Shown here one piece after another: positions 23,058 through 36,259 of a stretch of 64,000 nucleotides of DNA; the stretch's first letter is position 1; each line of letters starts with the position of its first letter. The translations under genes were made by a program, and so were the position numbers. The DNA comes from Liolophura sinensis (taxonomy: Eukaryota; Mollusca; Polyplacophora; Chitonida; Chitonidae), in the NCBI RefSeq assembly GCF_032854445.1, contig NC_088295.1:87565836-87629835 (forward strand). Direction: 5' to 3'. Below the pieces are notes generated by a model. It worked only from the letters and a program-made list of their open reading frames with translations, was not told the DNA's origin and searched no databases.

Positions 23058-23360
23058 CTTCGGTTAACCGCTTAACTTAATGGTTAGAGCGTCAGCTTCG
23101 AAGTGTGGAGACCCAGGATCAAACCAGGGTTGGGTCATGCCAAAGACTTTCAAAATTGTAGTTGTTGCTGCCTCGCTTAGCTCTCAGCATTGAGAGGTTA
23201 AAGGAAGGAAACAGGACTGGTTGGCCCGGTTTCAGTGTAATGTGCATGACTAGGTGGGGTGTGATGTCTGGTATCTTCGGCATGATGCTTCAGTGTGGCG
23301 GCATGGGCTGGCAATGCCACAAGATGATACGACGTTTAACCCCAAGCATACATAGATACT
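23058..23360 (+). repeat. SINE-B, near full length (Arg-TCG-like tRNA head)
   Basis: The tRNA-like head has 'TTAATGGTTAGAGCG' (A box), a 'CTTCGAAG' loop and 'GGATCAAACC' (B box). The body has 'gggtcatgccaaagac' and 'ggggtgtgatgtctggt'. The end reads 'acgtttaaccccaagcat'. Other copies are at 35562-35832, 63160-63290 and 48350-48535. The 119-codon frame over it is not a gene. Confidence 0.85.
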
Positions 23361-23561
23361 TGACATGTGCTCAGCTCAGCCTAGTCAGACTTGCCAAGAA
23401 ATCCTTTATTCGTCATAGACGACTCATTGCCCCACAACTACAAGTTTACAAGACAATATTGGTAAAACAGCAAGTACAACTCACCAGCTCATGTAGAAAT
23501 TATACATCTATCCTGAGGTAAAACTGAATAACAGGCTAAAGAATTGAGAAGAAATTGATTT

Positions 23562-23690
23562 ATTCATTTATTTGATTGGTGTTTTATGCAGTTCTTAAGG
23601 ATATTTCACTGAAACTTAAACTGTTGTCTGCATCATGATGCATAAGACGAAGCCAGGCCAGAACCCGAGGGAAAATCGAAAACAAAGACA
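23562..23690 (-). repeat. SINE-A fragment
   Basis: 'tttgattggtgttttatg', 'ggatatttcactgaaac' and 'ccagaacccgagggaaa' match the diverged tail half of SINE-A on the minus strand. Confidence 0.65.
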
Positions 23691-24539
23691 CGAAACATCC
23701 AGATAGGCAAAAATTGTTGTTTCTAGGTTGTTGTTTTTATTTTGAATGACTTGAACATCAAGACTACTTGGGAGCAAAACGTCATTGTGGATGCTGGCAT
23801 CACTTGACCTTTCACTGGGATATGCGGGAGGAAACTGAAAGAAAATCTTCTTGGTTCAAGATGGTCTTCAAGTTTAAATATGCCAAATATGAATCATTTG
23901 ATTTGCAACGAATAATTAATCAATCATTTATTCACTATATCAAGCGTGCTACGATCCGCAGGAAAATGCTACTAACGGAAATAGTATCTGTAAATTTAGC
24001 AACATATATAAGTTAATTTAGGTGAGCGGTTTTCATGTATTTTCCCGTGTATGCTGCAGTCAGGCCGGTACTATATAGTTCAAATGGTAGTATATCAATA
24101 AATACATGCTTTAAAAACTATTTTCAGATGAGACTAGCAGTTTTGGTTATGTATTTACGGCTGCATTGATGAATTTTCTCGGCTTATCATCTGGATGAAT
24201 GTGTATTGGACTAGTAGTGACCCGAGAGTAATTGTAGGTTATTAAATTTTAAGCCGTGCGGAAGCTAAGGGGATGGCCCCATCTAGCTAGAGGAGATAGA
24301 AGTACAGAGAATGGTCATTTCTCTGAAATTCATAATTTCTTAGCAGGGACAGTAAACTTCCTGTATGGAAGAAGCACTGAGAATCAACGCAATGAAATGT
24401 TCTTGAATTTTTTTCAGATTTCAATTGAAACTTTATCCACCCTGAAAGAAGACGATTATTTCATAAGAGATTTCATCGAGGTAAATGTAGCCTAATTTTT
24501 GCTCTATGAAAATACTTCAGGTAACATGCACTGATTATA
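23691..24539. other. No gene recognised
   Basis: Short open frames at 23768-24016 and 24256-24495 have no recognised domain and no clear splice context. Confidence 0.35.
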
Positions 24540-24810
24540 ATTTACACAAAAACACTTGTGTTATATAAACACAAATTTGTGTTCTTTCCAACATAAGTCT
24601 TGTGTCACATTTAAAGAAATCTATCTTGTTTTGAATTAACACATTGTCTTGTGGTGAAAGAGTTGAACACAAGATGTGTTGGATGCTATACGCAATATTT
24701 GTGCAGAACGCACGTGCAAGTTTATGATGCACCAGCACCAGTAAGGTTGTTATTCAGCCTATACAAGTTTGTGTTTTGTTATTTTTTTAAACACAAACAT
24801 GCGTTGTTTG
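24540..24810. repeat. Cluster of palindromic ACACAAG/CTTGTGT motifs
   Basis: Contains 'acacttgtgtt', the perfect 16-bp palindrome 'AACACAAATTTGTGTT' (24568-24583), 'aacacaagatgtgttg', 'caagtttgtgttttg' and 'aaacacaaacatg'. The spacing is irregular. Possibly a degraded inverted-repeat element or clustered protein-binding sites. Confidence 0.4.
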
Positions 24811-24973
24811 ATATTAAAGGAGGTTGTTTACTTAAATATTGTTTGGTTTCCTTTCTTGAACTAAATTACTGAATTTGCCCTTCCACAAACAATGTAATCT
24901 TCAAGAGAAGCTAGATGCCTTACACTTGTATGCGTAGAAACATAGTACAACTTTATAATAATGTCTGTCATGT

Positions 24974-25303
24974 CAGCGCAACATAGACGATATGGTTCGG
25001 GTATGGAATACCCATCATATCCGTCCATCTAAGAACCACAGCTGCCCACATGGACGCACAGCTGTACTATATTCAATACCACGTCTCTATGGAATACACA
25101 GATACCTTCAGCCAGTTGACTGCCACAGAACAGATGTGTGCCGAACAGAGTGCGTATTTCGAGGAAATTGTCCTTGTGACAGAGATAAGTTGAACACATG
25201 TGTCCTCTATATGGAAGAGATACGACTGGAACCTGTTAACAGCGTCGAACAGGGCATAACTTTGTATCGCCGTCTGAGAAGTACTTTACTAGCAGATGTG
25301 TGA
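24974..25303 (+). pseudogene. C-terminal fragment of an integrase-core-domain protein (tentative)
   Basis: The frame reads 'QRNIDDMVRVWNTHHIRPS', then 'PHGRTAVLYSIPRLYG', and further on 'YRRLRS' before TGA. The pattern W-N-T-H-x-I-R-P-S, then G-R-x-x-x-x-Y, then P-x-x-Y-G resembles the conserved block after the catalytic core in integrase-like (rve-type) proteins found in invertebrates and fish. The core itself is absent upstream, where the frame meets two stops by 24957. It is a 5'-truncated gene or transposon fragment. Identification is from memory of the motif. Confidence 0.4.
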
Positions 25304-25796
25304 AGAAGAAGACACGGCAGCATTTTAATGTCTTAAACAAGGATTATTAATATGAAAGTTATACAGCATAGGATTTCATTCTAAATGTTCATGTAAATGC
25401 TTAAGTAGCAAACTACCTGCCTGTTAGATCATGGTTGAAAAAGTACATTGAAGTTAGATGCAATTTATTAGACGTCACTGTATAGAATTACTGAGAAGGC
25501 TGCGTTATATAATATACAGTCACATGAAAAGACATTATATGGATACAAGGGAGATGTTTGTAAACAAAACATTTCTCTTGACTGATTGATTAGCGCATTA
25601 AGGATTGGGGATACTTCATTCATCTGTTTCAGCTATCAAAAGCCAATATTTTCTGTCAGTTATACAAGCAAACTTATCTGCTCTACTGCACAAATTATGG
25701 ATGACTACAATTTTTCTACCGGTAAGATATTATGTATGTAATTTGTAATATGCTACATACAACCAGAGTACCCAATCGGAGCGATGTTCAGGATGC
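25304..25796. other. No gene recognised
   Basis: AT-rich sequence leading into the tetranucleotide array. No coding signal. Confidence 0.4.
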
Positions 25797-27759
<1,963 letters not shown>

Positions 27760-27760
<1 letters not shown>

Positions 27761-28689
27761 CTTATCTTCCACCGATATCGTATGAATATCTGTACATCAC
27801 AGGTGATGAAGCTCGCCAGTCACTTGCTAATGGGCGGTAATCTGCCGTGGCCCCTCCACCGGTCCACGCATAAATAAAAGTAATAACAATAATAATAATC
27901 ATAATATCGTTAGTTCAGACAAAGCACAGTCCACATTTATAAATATGACAGAGAGAAAAAAAGTGGAAGAGCATACAGCAGGATACCACAGGAAGGTGAT
28001 TTTGTAGCTAGGGGAAAAAACTGCATGTGAATATTTGCTTCGAGTTTAGAGTAGACACATAAATCAGTAATGAGTAAGCCACGAATTAGCATATTTGCGG
28101 AATTAAGCAAGCGATGTCTGGATTTCAGGTTGAGTCAGCAAGCGGGACAGATATGTTTTTTCCACTTGTAAGCTGTTTATGTTGTTGTTGCACTCCAGTT
28201 GCTTGTACCTGACTAAATCTGTATAATTTTCAAAGTAAATGTATATAGTTAAGTAGATTAGCGTGATTGTATATAGTCTGTTGTAACGTAGTTATTTTGT
28301 AGCATGAATGATCTATTGTTCTGTGAGGTTAACTGATTCTTGTACATTGCACTGTCACCCGTGAACTAAAAAGGGCTCCTTTCGTCTCTGAGTCGCCCCA
28401 GAGGCATCCCTCTTTTATCTAAGCTGTCATGTAAATAATGTTTTTTGCACTGTGGTTGCACTAGTTTATTTAGGCTACTATTAGTCATTTGAGCCACAAT
28501 GGAGGACGAATGGAGGGCCAGGTCAAGCGTTTTGCTGAATCTGACGATAATGGACCAGGACATACAATGCCGCCAGCCATCTATGTCGTCATGTAAAGGT
28601 GTCATGTATGATGTTGCAGAAAGTGTAACAACTTTGGAAATCTAGGTGGCTTTACGTAAAGAGAAATGCATTAAAACTGAACGGGTGAA
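27760..28689. other. No gene recognised
   Basis: AT-rich flank of the microsatellite. A 79-codon minus frame (28366-28605) has no domain. The LINE homology begins near 28690. Confidence 0.4.
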
Positions 28690-29080
28690 AAAGGGTAAAG
28701 ATCGTGAGGTATCATCTTGCATTTTGCTTTAATTGGATCGAGATGTCCTGCCAACGGAAGTGTTGTTAGGATATGAGAAATTTACTGTAAAGCGTTATAT
28801 CCCCCCCCCCCCCCTGTGGTGTGATGTTTCCGTTGCCAACGCCTAAATCATACGTCGATGTCGTGTAGAGGATCCTCTAGCTGCTCCCGTTGCGGTGGCT
28901 CTCATGACGATGACCAATGTCCAAGCAGCCTCCCCCAATGTGTCAACTGTGGAGGTAGCCATAGTGCTGCTTTTGTCGGCTGTCTTGTCGGGAAATAGGC
29001 AAGTAAGGCTCAGTATATCAGAATTACCGAGAATGATTCGTACTCCGCAGCTTTAAAAGCTGTCCGCAACGCCCGTCCCG
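28690..29080 (+). pseudogene. LINE ORF1 C-terminal part with three zinc knuckles
   Basis: After 'LPTEVLLGYEKFTVKRYIP' come three Cys/His motifs: 'CFRCQRLNHTSMSC' (CX2CX4HX4C), 'CSRCGGSHDDDQC' (CX2CX3HX4C) and 'CVNCGGSHSAAFVGC' (CX2CX3HX6C). This trio is typical of ORF1 in I/Jockey-group elements. The C-run at 28800 lies between the first segment and the knuckles and coincides with a frame change. A TAG closes the frame shortly after the third knuckle. Confidence 0.8.
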
Positions 29081-29489
29081 AACACACTTATCCCGGCCAT
29101 GTGCAGTCCGACCAAAAACGATGTACAGTGTTCCCAGGCACCTAGAAGTCTTGAGCGTGTGTCACACCCGAAACCATCTATCCCTAAACCCAGACCACAA
29201 GCTAATTCTATTTTGCGTACAGACTGACAATGACATGGCTATCCAGACAAACTACTGTTCGGATGTTACCCTCGAGAATGTTGTGGTAATGATAACAGAA
29301 ATTTGGTTTCATTGTGCTAAAGTTCTTAAGAACTCGGAAGTTATCAGTTTCATCGCTGACTGTGCTCGTCGCCATCTTGGTAGTGAGACTGTAGTCCCCT
29401 CGGAGTTTGTGGTTCTGCTGACGCAGAGGAAAATTGCCGGTAACTAATGGATTATACAAGAAATCTAAAATCCGTGTGTTTATATTTCT

Positions 29490-30230
29490 CTTATGGCTTT
29501 CTGCATACTGCATCAAAACATTCAGTCTTTGTTTGCTCATCGTCACGAATTCAAAGTTTTCTTAGCTGATCTTAATGTTGAACCTGATGTAGTCTGTCTC
29601 CAAGAAATATTTCTTAAACCTAAGTGTAACCTTACATTAACAGATATGTCATAAAAAGAACTGACAAAAACTGGCATGGCCAGAGGTAGGCTAGTATTGA
29701 AGTTCAGGGATTTCAAATTGTCCTTACAGAGGGGCGGGTTGTGATGTAGTAAACTTATACAATGCTTGTAATAGACTAGATATTTCTGAGCTCATTGCCG
29801 TTGTATTCACTGCTAAGGGCCCTAAAATAATTTCTGGTGATTTAATGGACATAATGTGTTGTGGGGTAGCTCATCAACTGATGCCAATGGTTCTGTAGTT
29901 GAAAGCTTCGTCGAAGATAATGATTTAATTATGTTAAATGATGGATGTGGAACAAGACTCGACGTCCGCTGAAGCAAGTTATCTGCCCTTGATTTGACTT
30001 TGTATTCCAGTGAGCTATGTCGTGGTTTTTCATGGTGTGTGGACTATGGTTCACCTAATGAAAGTGATCACTACCCTGTGGCTGCTACATCCGGGGTATC
30101 ACCACACTATAATGATGTAGGTAACCAGCCTAGTTGGAAAATACAAAGAGCTGACTGGAATAGGCCCTACCTATGCATTGAATGCTTGTCGTCATTTAAT
30201 GAATCTCTTGTTTCTGATAATATTTACTAA
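29490..30230 (+). pseudogene. LINE ORF2 endonuclease, broken
   Basis: 'ILHQNIQSLFAHRHEF' and 'PDVVCLQEIFLKP' are the N-terminal endonuclease motifs, including the metal-binding Glu. 'AKGPKIISGD' and 'ESDHYPVA' are later motifs, the last with the catalytic His. At least three frame changes or stops separate them. Confidence 0.75.
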
Positions 30231-30359
30231 TTTACTGACAACATTATAGGCCCTATCAACATTGCAGCCAGTGTCTCCATCCCGAAGTCTTCAGGGGTGA
30301 TCTGGTCGAAGCCTCCCAGTTCCATGGTGGACGATATAGTGTGCTGATGCCATACGTCA

Positions 30360-30848
30360 GCGTAAGGGAGTTAAGAACAGAGCGCTTGATGAACGATATC
30401 GTTTTTTATCGGAAATGTAAGGCTATTGCACAGCGTACAATCAAGCAAGCCCAGAAAGCCTACTGGCGAAAGTACTGCTCGGGCATTACTAGTTTAACAC
30501 CACTAAAGAGGATATGTGCCCAGGTAAAGGCAGTAAGTGGTGCTAAGAAGTCTAATAGTATTTCTGCATTGATATCTAATAATTCATGCTGTATTATTGA
30601 CTTTGATAGGTGTAATCTGCTGGTGGAAAAGTTTGCATACGTTTCAAGTTCTAGCAACTTTGATACTGATTTTATCAAACACAAAGAACAACAAGAGCTA
30701 CTCCGTAGTTTTGGTGATATTTTATTCGATGATCTGGTCATTAATGACGAATTCTATCTCCTGGAACTTAAGCAAGCTCTGAGTAGGAAAAAAGATTCCA
30801 CACTGGGGGAGGATGGGGTATATTATTCTATGTTAAAAAACCCTACCC
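30360..30848 (+). pseudogene. LINE reverse transcriptase, N-terminal part
   Basis: Open frame with 'CKAIAQRTIKQAQKAYW', then 'ELKQALSRKKDS' and 'GEDGVYYSMLKN', which are the segment before the first RT block. The frame is cut at 30848 by the inserted transposon and resumes at 31929 with 'DECLKFMLLLYN', as expected for one interrupted gene. Open reading beyond 30848 (to 31294) belongs to the transposon. Confidence 0.8.
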
Positions 30849-31345
30849 CAGGCAGCGAAATTTGGCCTGCCGGCGAAACAGAGAAATCGGTTACGTCTTT
30901 TCCGCCTCGCCTAACCGATCATTCGGTTACGCCACGTATGTTTATCAACCCGATCGGTTACGCTAATTGTTTACGTGGTTTATGTTTCAGGCATCATTCT
31001 GGATCATTAATAAAAGTATTCAGCTCAATGTTATGTTTGTTTTTCTTTTCTATATCTAGCAGCTCATTCCGTAAGGTTGGTGAACAAAAGAAAGAGAAAT
31101 TTTACACTCACACGGTGTTTCAACGTTGTGTGTTGCCTGGTTGGTACTTGACTCCTGTGGCACATTTTTACGTGAAATTCCGTTATACAGGCTTATATGT
31201 TTGCAATATGCCCAGTCCAACATTAAGTACTTCCAGTAAGTGTCATTACGGTATTGGGGAGCGAGTTTTGGTATCCCTGATTACTGATAATTAACGCAGT
31301 TTCCAACGCACGTGGTGTGAGTCTTACCACAGTGATATATATATA

Positions 31346-31401
<56 letters not shown>

Positions 31402-31922
31402 TCGCTACAGGGCCGGGAGAGACCTTGACGTCACAGGCCTATGCGTCAGAGGCCTGTGCTCTAAATCAGAACGCAGCCGGTGAGGTCCCGTAAGGGTTCC
31501 ATCAATCTGTACGGTAGACTCGACTAATTTGGGCTCGAGTAGCAGTTAAACTACATGTACATGAAAAGGTAACCTTGTTTTATTTACTTGCGTGATCGTG
31601 AAAAGATAAGTCAAAATAAATAATTTGAGTATTATCTCAAAGCCTGTAAAGCATATATGAATGATTACATTTCCATGTGACCAGCACAGGTAGCTGGCTG
31701 TGGCTGAAAATCGATGTTTCTATTTTTAGACGCGTTGCCATGCTGGCCGCGTTGTGATTATGAAAGCTGTTCAGTCCAGTTATCTGCAGTTACCTAATGC
31801 ACACTGACTCTAAGGACGTTCTCGTTGGACAGTTGGCCTAATCGATTTCCGGTTAGCCAAATTGAACCGCACGTAACCGTTGCGCGACCGACGGTTTCGT
31901 TCGCGCCAAATTTCGCTGCCTG
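30849..31922. mobile_element. 1,074-bp non-autonomous DNA transposon inside the LINE
   Basis: The ends are perfect 18-bp inverted repeats, 'CAGGCAGCGAAATTTGGC', followed by partly matching sequence. The flanks are 'CTACCC' on the left and 'ATACCC' on the right, a 5-bp duplication (TACCC), or 6 bp with one mismatch. The motif CGGTTACG occurs three times near the left end (30888, 30924, 30955) and once inverted near the right end (31872), as expected for subterminal transposase sites. A (TA)n tract lies at about 31338-31400. No transposase is encoded. I cannot assign the superfamily. Confidence 0.85.
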
Positions 31923-31928
31923 ATACCC

Positions 31929-33115
31929 GATGAATGCCTTAAATTTATGTTGTTGTTGTACAACACTACTTGGTCAAGAATGAGTCTCCCAGCGTGCTGG
32001 AAAGCAGCCACTGTTTCCTATTGCCAACCTAGGAAAGAATGCTGGAGAGCCAGGGTCGTACCGTCCAATAGCATTAACATCATGCTATGTAAAACGATGA
32101 ACACCATGGTGAACTCCAGACTTTTGTGGTTTCTAACTAAAAATAATATATTTTCAGACGTGCAGAGTTGGTTTAGAAATAACCATAGCACATCAGATCA
32201 TTTAGTGCATTTAGAGTCCTCTGTCTAAATGTCGTTTTTAAACAGAGAATCTTTTCTTGGCTGTGTTCTTGGATATAGAGGAGGAATACGGCATGGTATG
32301 GAGAAGAGGGAAACTCATCAAGATGCAGAATATTGGTATCGGAGGTTAATGCTCGGCTGGGTGAAAAGCTTTTTGTCTCAGAGAGTCATACGAGTTAGAA
32401 TTGCTAAGACCTACTCAAAATCCAATGAATATTGAGAATGGTACTCCTCAGGGTAGTGTAATATCTCCCACCCTTGTCAACATTGCTATAAACAATCTGC
32501 CTTCCGTCCTTCATCCTATGATCCCTTGCACTCTTTTTGCAGAGGACAAAGCTCTTTGGTTCCAGTGCCAGGATCTGAACGCTGCAAAGTGGCACATCCA
32601 ACAGGCTATAGACGCAATAACACGATGGATTAAGCTTTGGGGGTTCCGTTTTTCGTGTATGAAGTCAGAGGCGGTTTGCGTTCATGAAAATGAGGATTTT
32701 GCCGCACATATCACTTAAGCTCGGTAACACAAACATAAAGCTGTCTTCAACCTTCTGATACTCGGGTGTTACTTTTGACACCAAATTAACCTGACGCAAA
32801 GATATTGATAATGTTGTTCTCAAATGCAAAAAAGCTCTTAACTTGATGAGGCCTATATCTGGGAAAAGCTGAGGAGCTGATTATAATTCTTACTCTTAAT
32901 ATATAGGTCGTTAATTCGATCAAGGCTTGATTATGGATGTGAAACTTTTGATTCGGCTTGCGGTAATTTAAAGTTCAAACTTGACTCTATGCAGCGTTCA
33001 GCGTTACGAATTTGCACTGTAGCGATGAAACCTATTATGAAATCAATTAGAGGCAAACTATGCACAGCAAAATTTGGGATGAAGCTAGAGTGCTCTCTAC
33101 TATAATTCAGCCAGG
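31929..33115 (+). pseudogene. LINE reverse transcriptase, C-terminal part
   Basis: Blocks in order: 'LPACWKAATV', 'NNHSTSDHLVHL', 'ENGTPQGSVISPTLVNI' and 'TLFAEDKALW', where the usual F/Y-A-D-D is FAED. Then 'YRSLIRSRLDYGCETFDSAC' is the segment before RNase H. Several frame changes occur. The Asp-to-Glu change at the catalytic pair fits loss of function. Confidence 0.8.
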
Positions 33116-33479
33116 ATGATGAAAACACTGAACTGGCTTAATTATGTAAAAAAGCTTTCTAGCTGGGGTCAATACCGGACGTTTACAGAAGGCATGTTAC
33201 CCGCCATCCCCCTCCCCCCCCCCCCCCCCCCCCTTCCCGCTGGAAGGTCCAACCACCATCTGTATTCATGTACCTGCACTCTCACGTCCAGAAACCAGAC
33301 AGTCCTCACTATATTTCTGTGATTTCTAACGAATACGTAAGCAGCAATTGGTCTACATACATGGAAATTTATACCCGATGCCTCTAAGTTCCCTGCTACT
33401 GGCAAGGTCGGGGTTTCGGTTTGCGTTCCAGAATTACGATATGAAGAAAGTTCTTAAATCGTCGGAATAACCTGTCTGT

Positions 33480-34090
33480 ATATTCAGCAGAACTCTATGC
33501 TATTCTGAATGCTCTTTGTTTTCTTTTGAATTTAAGACCATTAAGAGATGTTATTTTCACAAATTCTCCGAGTGTTTTACAGTCAATGACGTCATGTAAG
33601 TGGATAAAATTCTACCCTGTCCTGTACAAAGCAGTTTTTCTGTCGTCCTCTCTATTCTTTGCTGGTCTTGACATTTGGTTTGCTTGTGTCCCTGAGCATT
33701 CTGGGGTGCCTGGTAATGAACGAGCAGATAGGCTAGCCAAACGAGCCCTAAGGCTGAGTGATGTCGCCTCTAATCTCAAACTGACCATATGCGCAGCCCT
33801 AAATGAAGTAAAGTCATTATCATTTAAACTATTGCAAACTGTGTGGGAGGCTGAAGAGAAGTGTCGTTTCTATCACTCATTTAACCCTGTTATCAAACTT
33901 CATAACAGCATCCCTTTTCCCTTTCCTAGCAAAAAAGCAGAAATCTTCGGTCAGGACATCTCCCAGTTAATAGCTACTTAAAAAGATTCAAGGTAAGGGA
34001 TTCACATCTGTGTAATGTTTGTCAGGCTGGGGGAGACCATCCATCATGTTTTACTCGTTGTGTCCGCATTACACTGCTTAGAGACAGGGT
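33480..34090 (+). pseudogene. LINE RNase H domain and terminal Cys/His motif
   Basis: 'SAELYAILNALCF', then 'VIFTNSPSVLQSM', where the usual D-S aspartate is N, then 'CVPEHSGVPGNERADRLAKR', the third RNase H block. After a stop, 'HLCNVCQAGGDHPSCFTRC' is a C-x2-C…H…C motif typical of the end of such elements. Confidence 0.78.
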
Positions 34091-34210
34091 CTTCTTTCTG
34101 CCCTTGTATACGTTGGAATTGTTAACCCAACTCTGAGGAGTGTGCTTTGTCCACCGAAAAATGCAAGTTTAGTTTTTAAACCCATGGTGAATTATTTATG
34201 TAGGATCCAC

Positions 34211-34941
34211 GGATTTTAGGCCACAGCATTGTGGCAATATTTCTCTATGGATTGACTACAGTTAATTAGAGCACAATATGCAGTCCATAAAGAGTCCATA
34301 AATTGACGCGATCAAATTTGTTGACGTCAGGGGGTTTCGCCCTTACAGAACTTTACAGTAGATGTGATCTCCGGGAAGTTCAAGATAATGTTTTGGTATA
34401 TCGTCTGGTGCAGTAGTTATCACATATCTGTCGACCTGAAAGAGAAGAGTTAAACATAATTGACATGTGTGTACTGTGAAATAAGAATTACTAGATGCCT
34501 GTGACACAAGCTGGCTTATCTGTATATCTATAGTAAGTCCTTCCTAAATAAAGACAGATATGCAGATATATCGGTTTTTCTATTTATTTAAAGGCAAATG
34601 GCCATTAAACCAGTATCACATCGACATGACGAAAAACAGCCAAATGTTTAATATCCGTCTATACATACAAAATGTCGAGTGGGCTACATTTAGGAATTTC
34701 ATAACTTGAAAAATAACAAGTTTTGGAAAATACCACTGGTCCCTAACAAATTCTTTTGGTTCAGATTATTGGTGAAGACTCAAAATACAACTCAGATAAT
34801 TGGAGTCTCCGTATAAAGGAGTTTGCCCTGACTGTAAAGAACGACTGCGGATGCATACTTATGTGTTCTTGAAAAGCTCTTCTCTTGAACTGTCTTGACT
34901 GACGGTGTCCTGTTGGATCAGTATACTTCTTCATCGTTCCG
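34211..34941. other. No gene recognised
   Basis: AT-rich sequence after the LINE, ending at the assembly gap. No repeat or coding signal identified. Confidence 0.4.
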
Positions 34942-35141
34942 NNNNNNNNNNNNNNNNNNNNNNNNNNNNNNNNNNNNNNNNNNNNNNNNNNNNNNNNNNN
35001 NNNNNNNNNNNNNNNNNNNNNNNNNNNNNNNNNNNNNNNNNNNNNNNNNNNNNNNNNNNNNNNNNNNNNNNNNNNNNNNNNNNNNNNNNNNNNNNNNNNN
35101 NNNNNNNNNNNNNNNNNNNNNNNNNNNNNNNNNNNNNNNNN
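34942..35141. other. Assembly gap of exactly 200 N
   Basis: A run of 200 N, a round length that suggests a placeholder of unknown true size. It lies 84 bp inside the inner edge of the right inverted-repeat arm. Open frames of X through it are meaningless. Confidence 0.98.
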
Positions 35142-35561
35142 ATCATCGGTAATTCTATTTGAAGATTGTAAATTAAAATGCGTCGAAAAATAGTAAAGTG
35201 TTGCACACGATAGAGTAAATCATTTGCAAATAATGATACATTCTGTAATTAAACCTGAATTCTATTAACTATCAAAGCAATAATTTGTCACTAGAATATA
35301 CAACAAAATAGACTGAAGCCATCTACATGTACACTGAAGGTGGTTGTAATCCTTCCAAACAGATCTTGCCAATGAGTATTTTTGTTCACAACCAAACTTA
35401 AGTGCCATATTGTAGATTATTGTATTTACCAGTATTTACACAGAGCTTGTGGAATGCACTTTCCGATGTGCTACGTGCCTTCTTCACTTGGATGAGTATA
35501 CTTTGCTTGTGTGTCTTCTTGTGTGCTAGGAGTAATTTGTCACTATTTAACAAATATATAT

Positions 35562-35832
35562 TTTTGGGGTCATACCAAAGACTTAAAAATCGTACATGTT
35601 GCTACTTCGCTTGGCGCTCAAGTTAGAGGAAAGCAACAGGACTGGGTGGGGTGTCATGTCTGGTGTCTGCGGCATGATACCTCAGTGGCACTTTGGCGGC
35701 ATGTGTGATCCGCCACAAAAAAAGACACAGTGTATGTACACACACCTAATGAAACCTTGTCGTCATATGACTGAAAAACTGCCAGGTATAACGCTAAACT
35801 CCAAGCATTCATTCATTCATTCTATCCAGGAA
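35562..35832 (+). repeat. SINE-B body and tail, right-arm copy
   Basis: 'gggtcataccaaagact', 'gggtggggtgtcatgtct', 'gcggcatgatacctcagtg' and the tail 'actccaagcattcattc' are in SINE-B order, without a tRNA head. The left arm keeps only the first part (19040-19110, minus), with the rest deleted. Confidence 0.8.
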
Positions 35833-36259
35833 TTTATATGAAGAGTCAGAATATAACCCTAAATGAGGTAAATTGACAAGAGGCCATATTTCACCGGTTA
35901 CGAGTGACCATTTCCCAGCTATCACACTCTAAGTTTACTTTCTATACTGTACGTCTTTAATTATATTCTTACCTCATTGAGCAATACTTTGCCTTGTGCT
36001 TATTTGTAGTTCCTGTATTTTTGTTCTCTTTGTTTGTGGCGTGTATGTAATCAAAATACTAAACTTGGATCTTATTGCTGCATTCTGTCGCTTTTGCTCG
36101 CCATGAAAAGCTGGTTCTTTGTGACTTATATCATAATTTACACAGGTTTCTCAAGTTTTAAGGAATAGATAAATTCAGTTATGTCACAATATAAAAACAG
36201 TGATGACATATATAATTTTAAAAAATATGTTAATAATCCATAAAAAAGATTTCAGATTG

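Larger units (their letters stand above)
28690..34210 (+). mobile_element. RNase-H-type (I/Jockey-group) LINE, decayed, split by a DNA transposon
   Basis: All parts occur in order on the plus strand: ORF1 zinc knuckles (28850-28990), endonuclease (29490-30130), start of the reverse transcriptase (30360-30848), an inserted transposon (30849-31922), the rest of the reverse transcriptase (31929-33115), RNase H (33480-33800) and a final Cys/His motif (about 34010-34065). Two homopolymer C-runs (28800 and 33205-33233) interrupt it. Many stops and frame changes, plus changed catalytic residues, show it is inactive. The 3' LINE fragment at 7.3-8.9 kb is related. Confidence 0.85.

Noticed and set aside
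23058..23360. Functional tRNA gene or 119-codon protein
   Set aside because: The tRNA-like head continues into a SINE body that occurs again elsewhere in the window; the open frame lies over that SINE.
30849..31294. C-terminal half of the 317-codon frame starting at 30341
   Set aside because: From 30849 the frame reads through the inserted DNA transposon. Only the part before it is LINE coding sequence.
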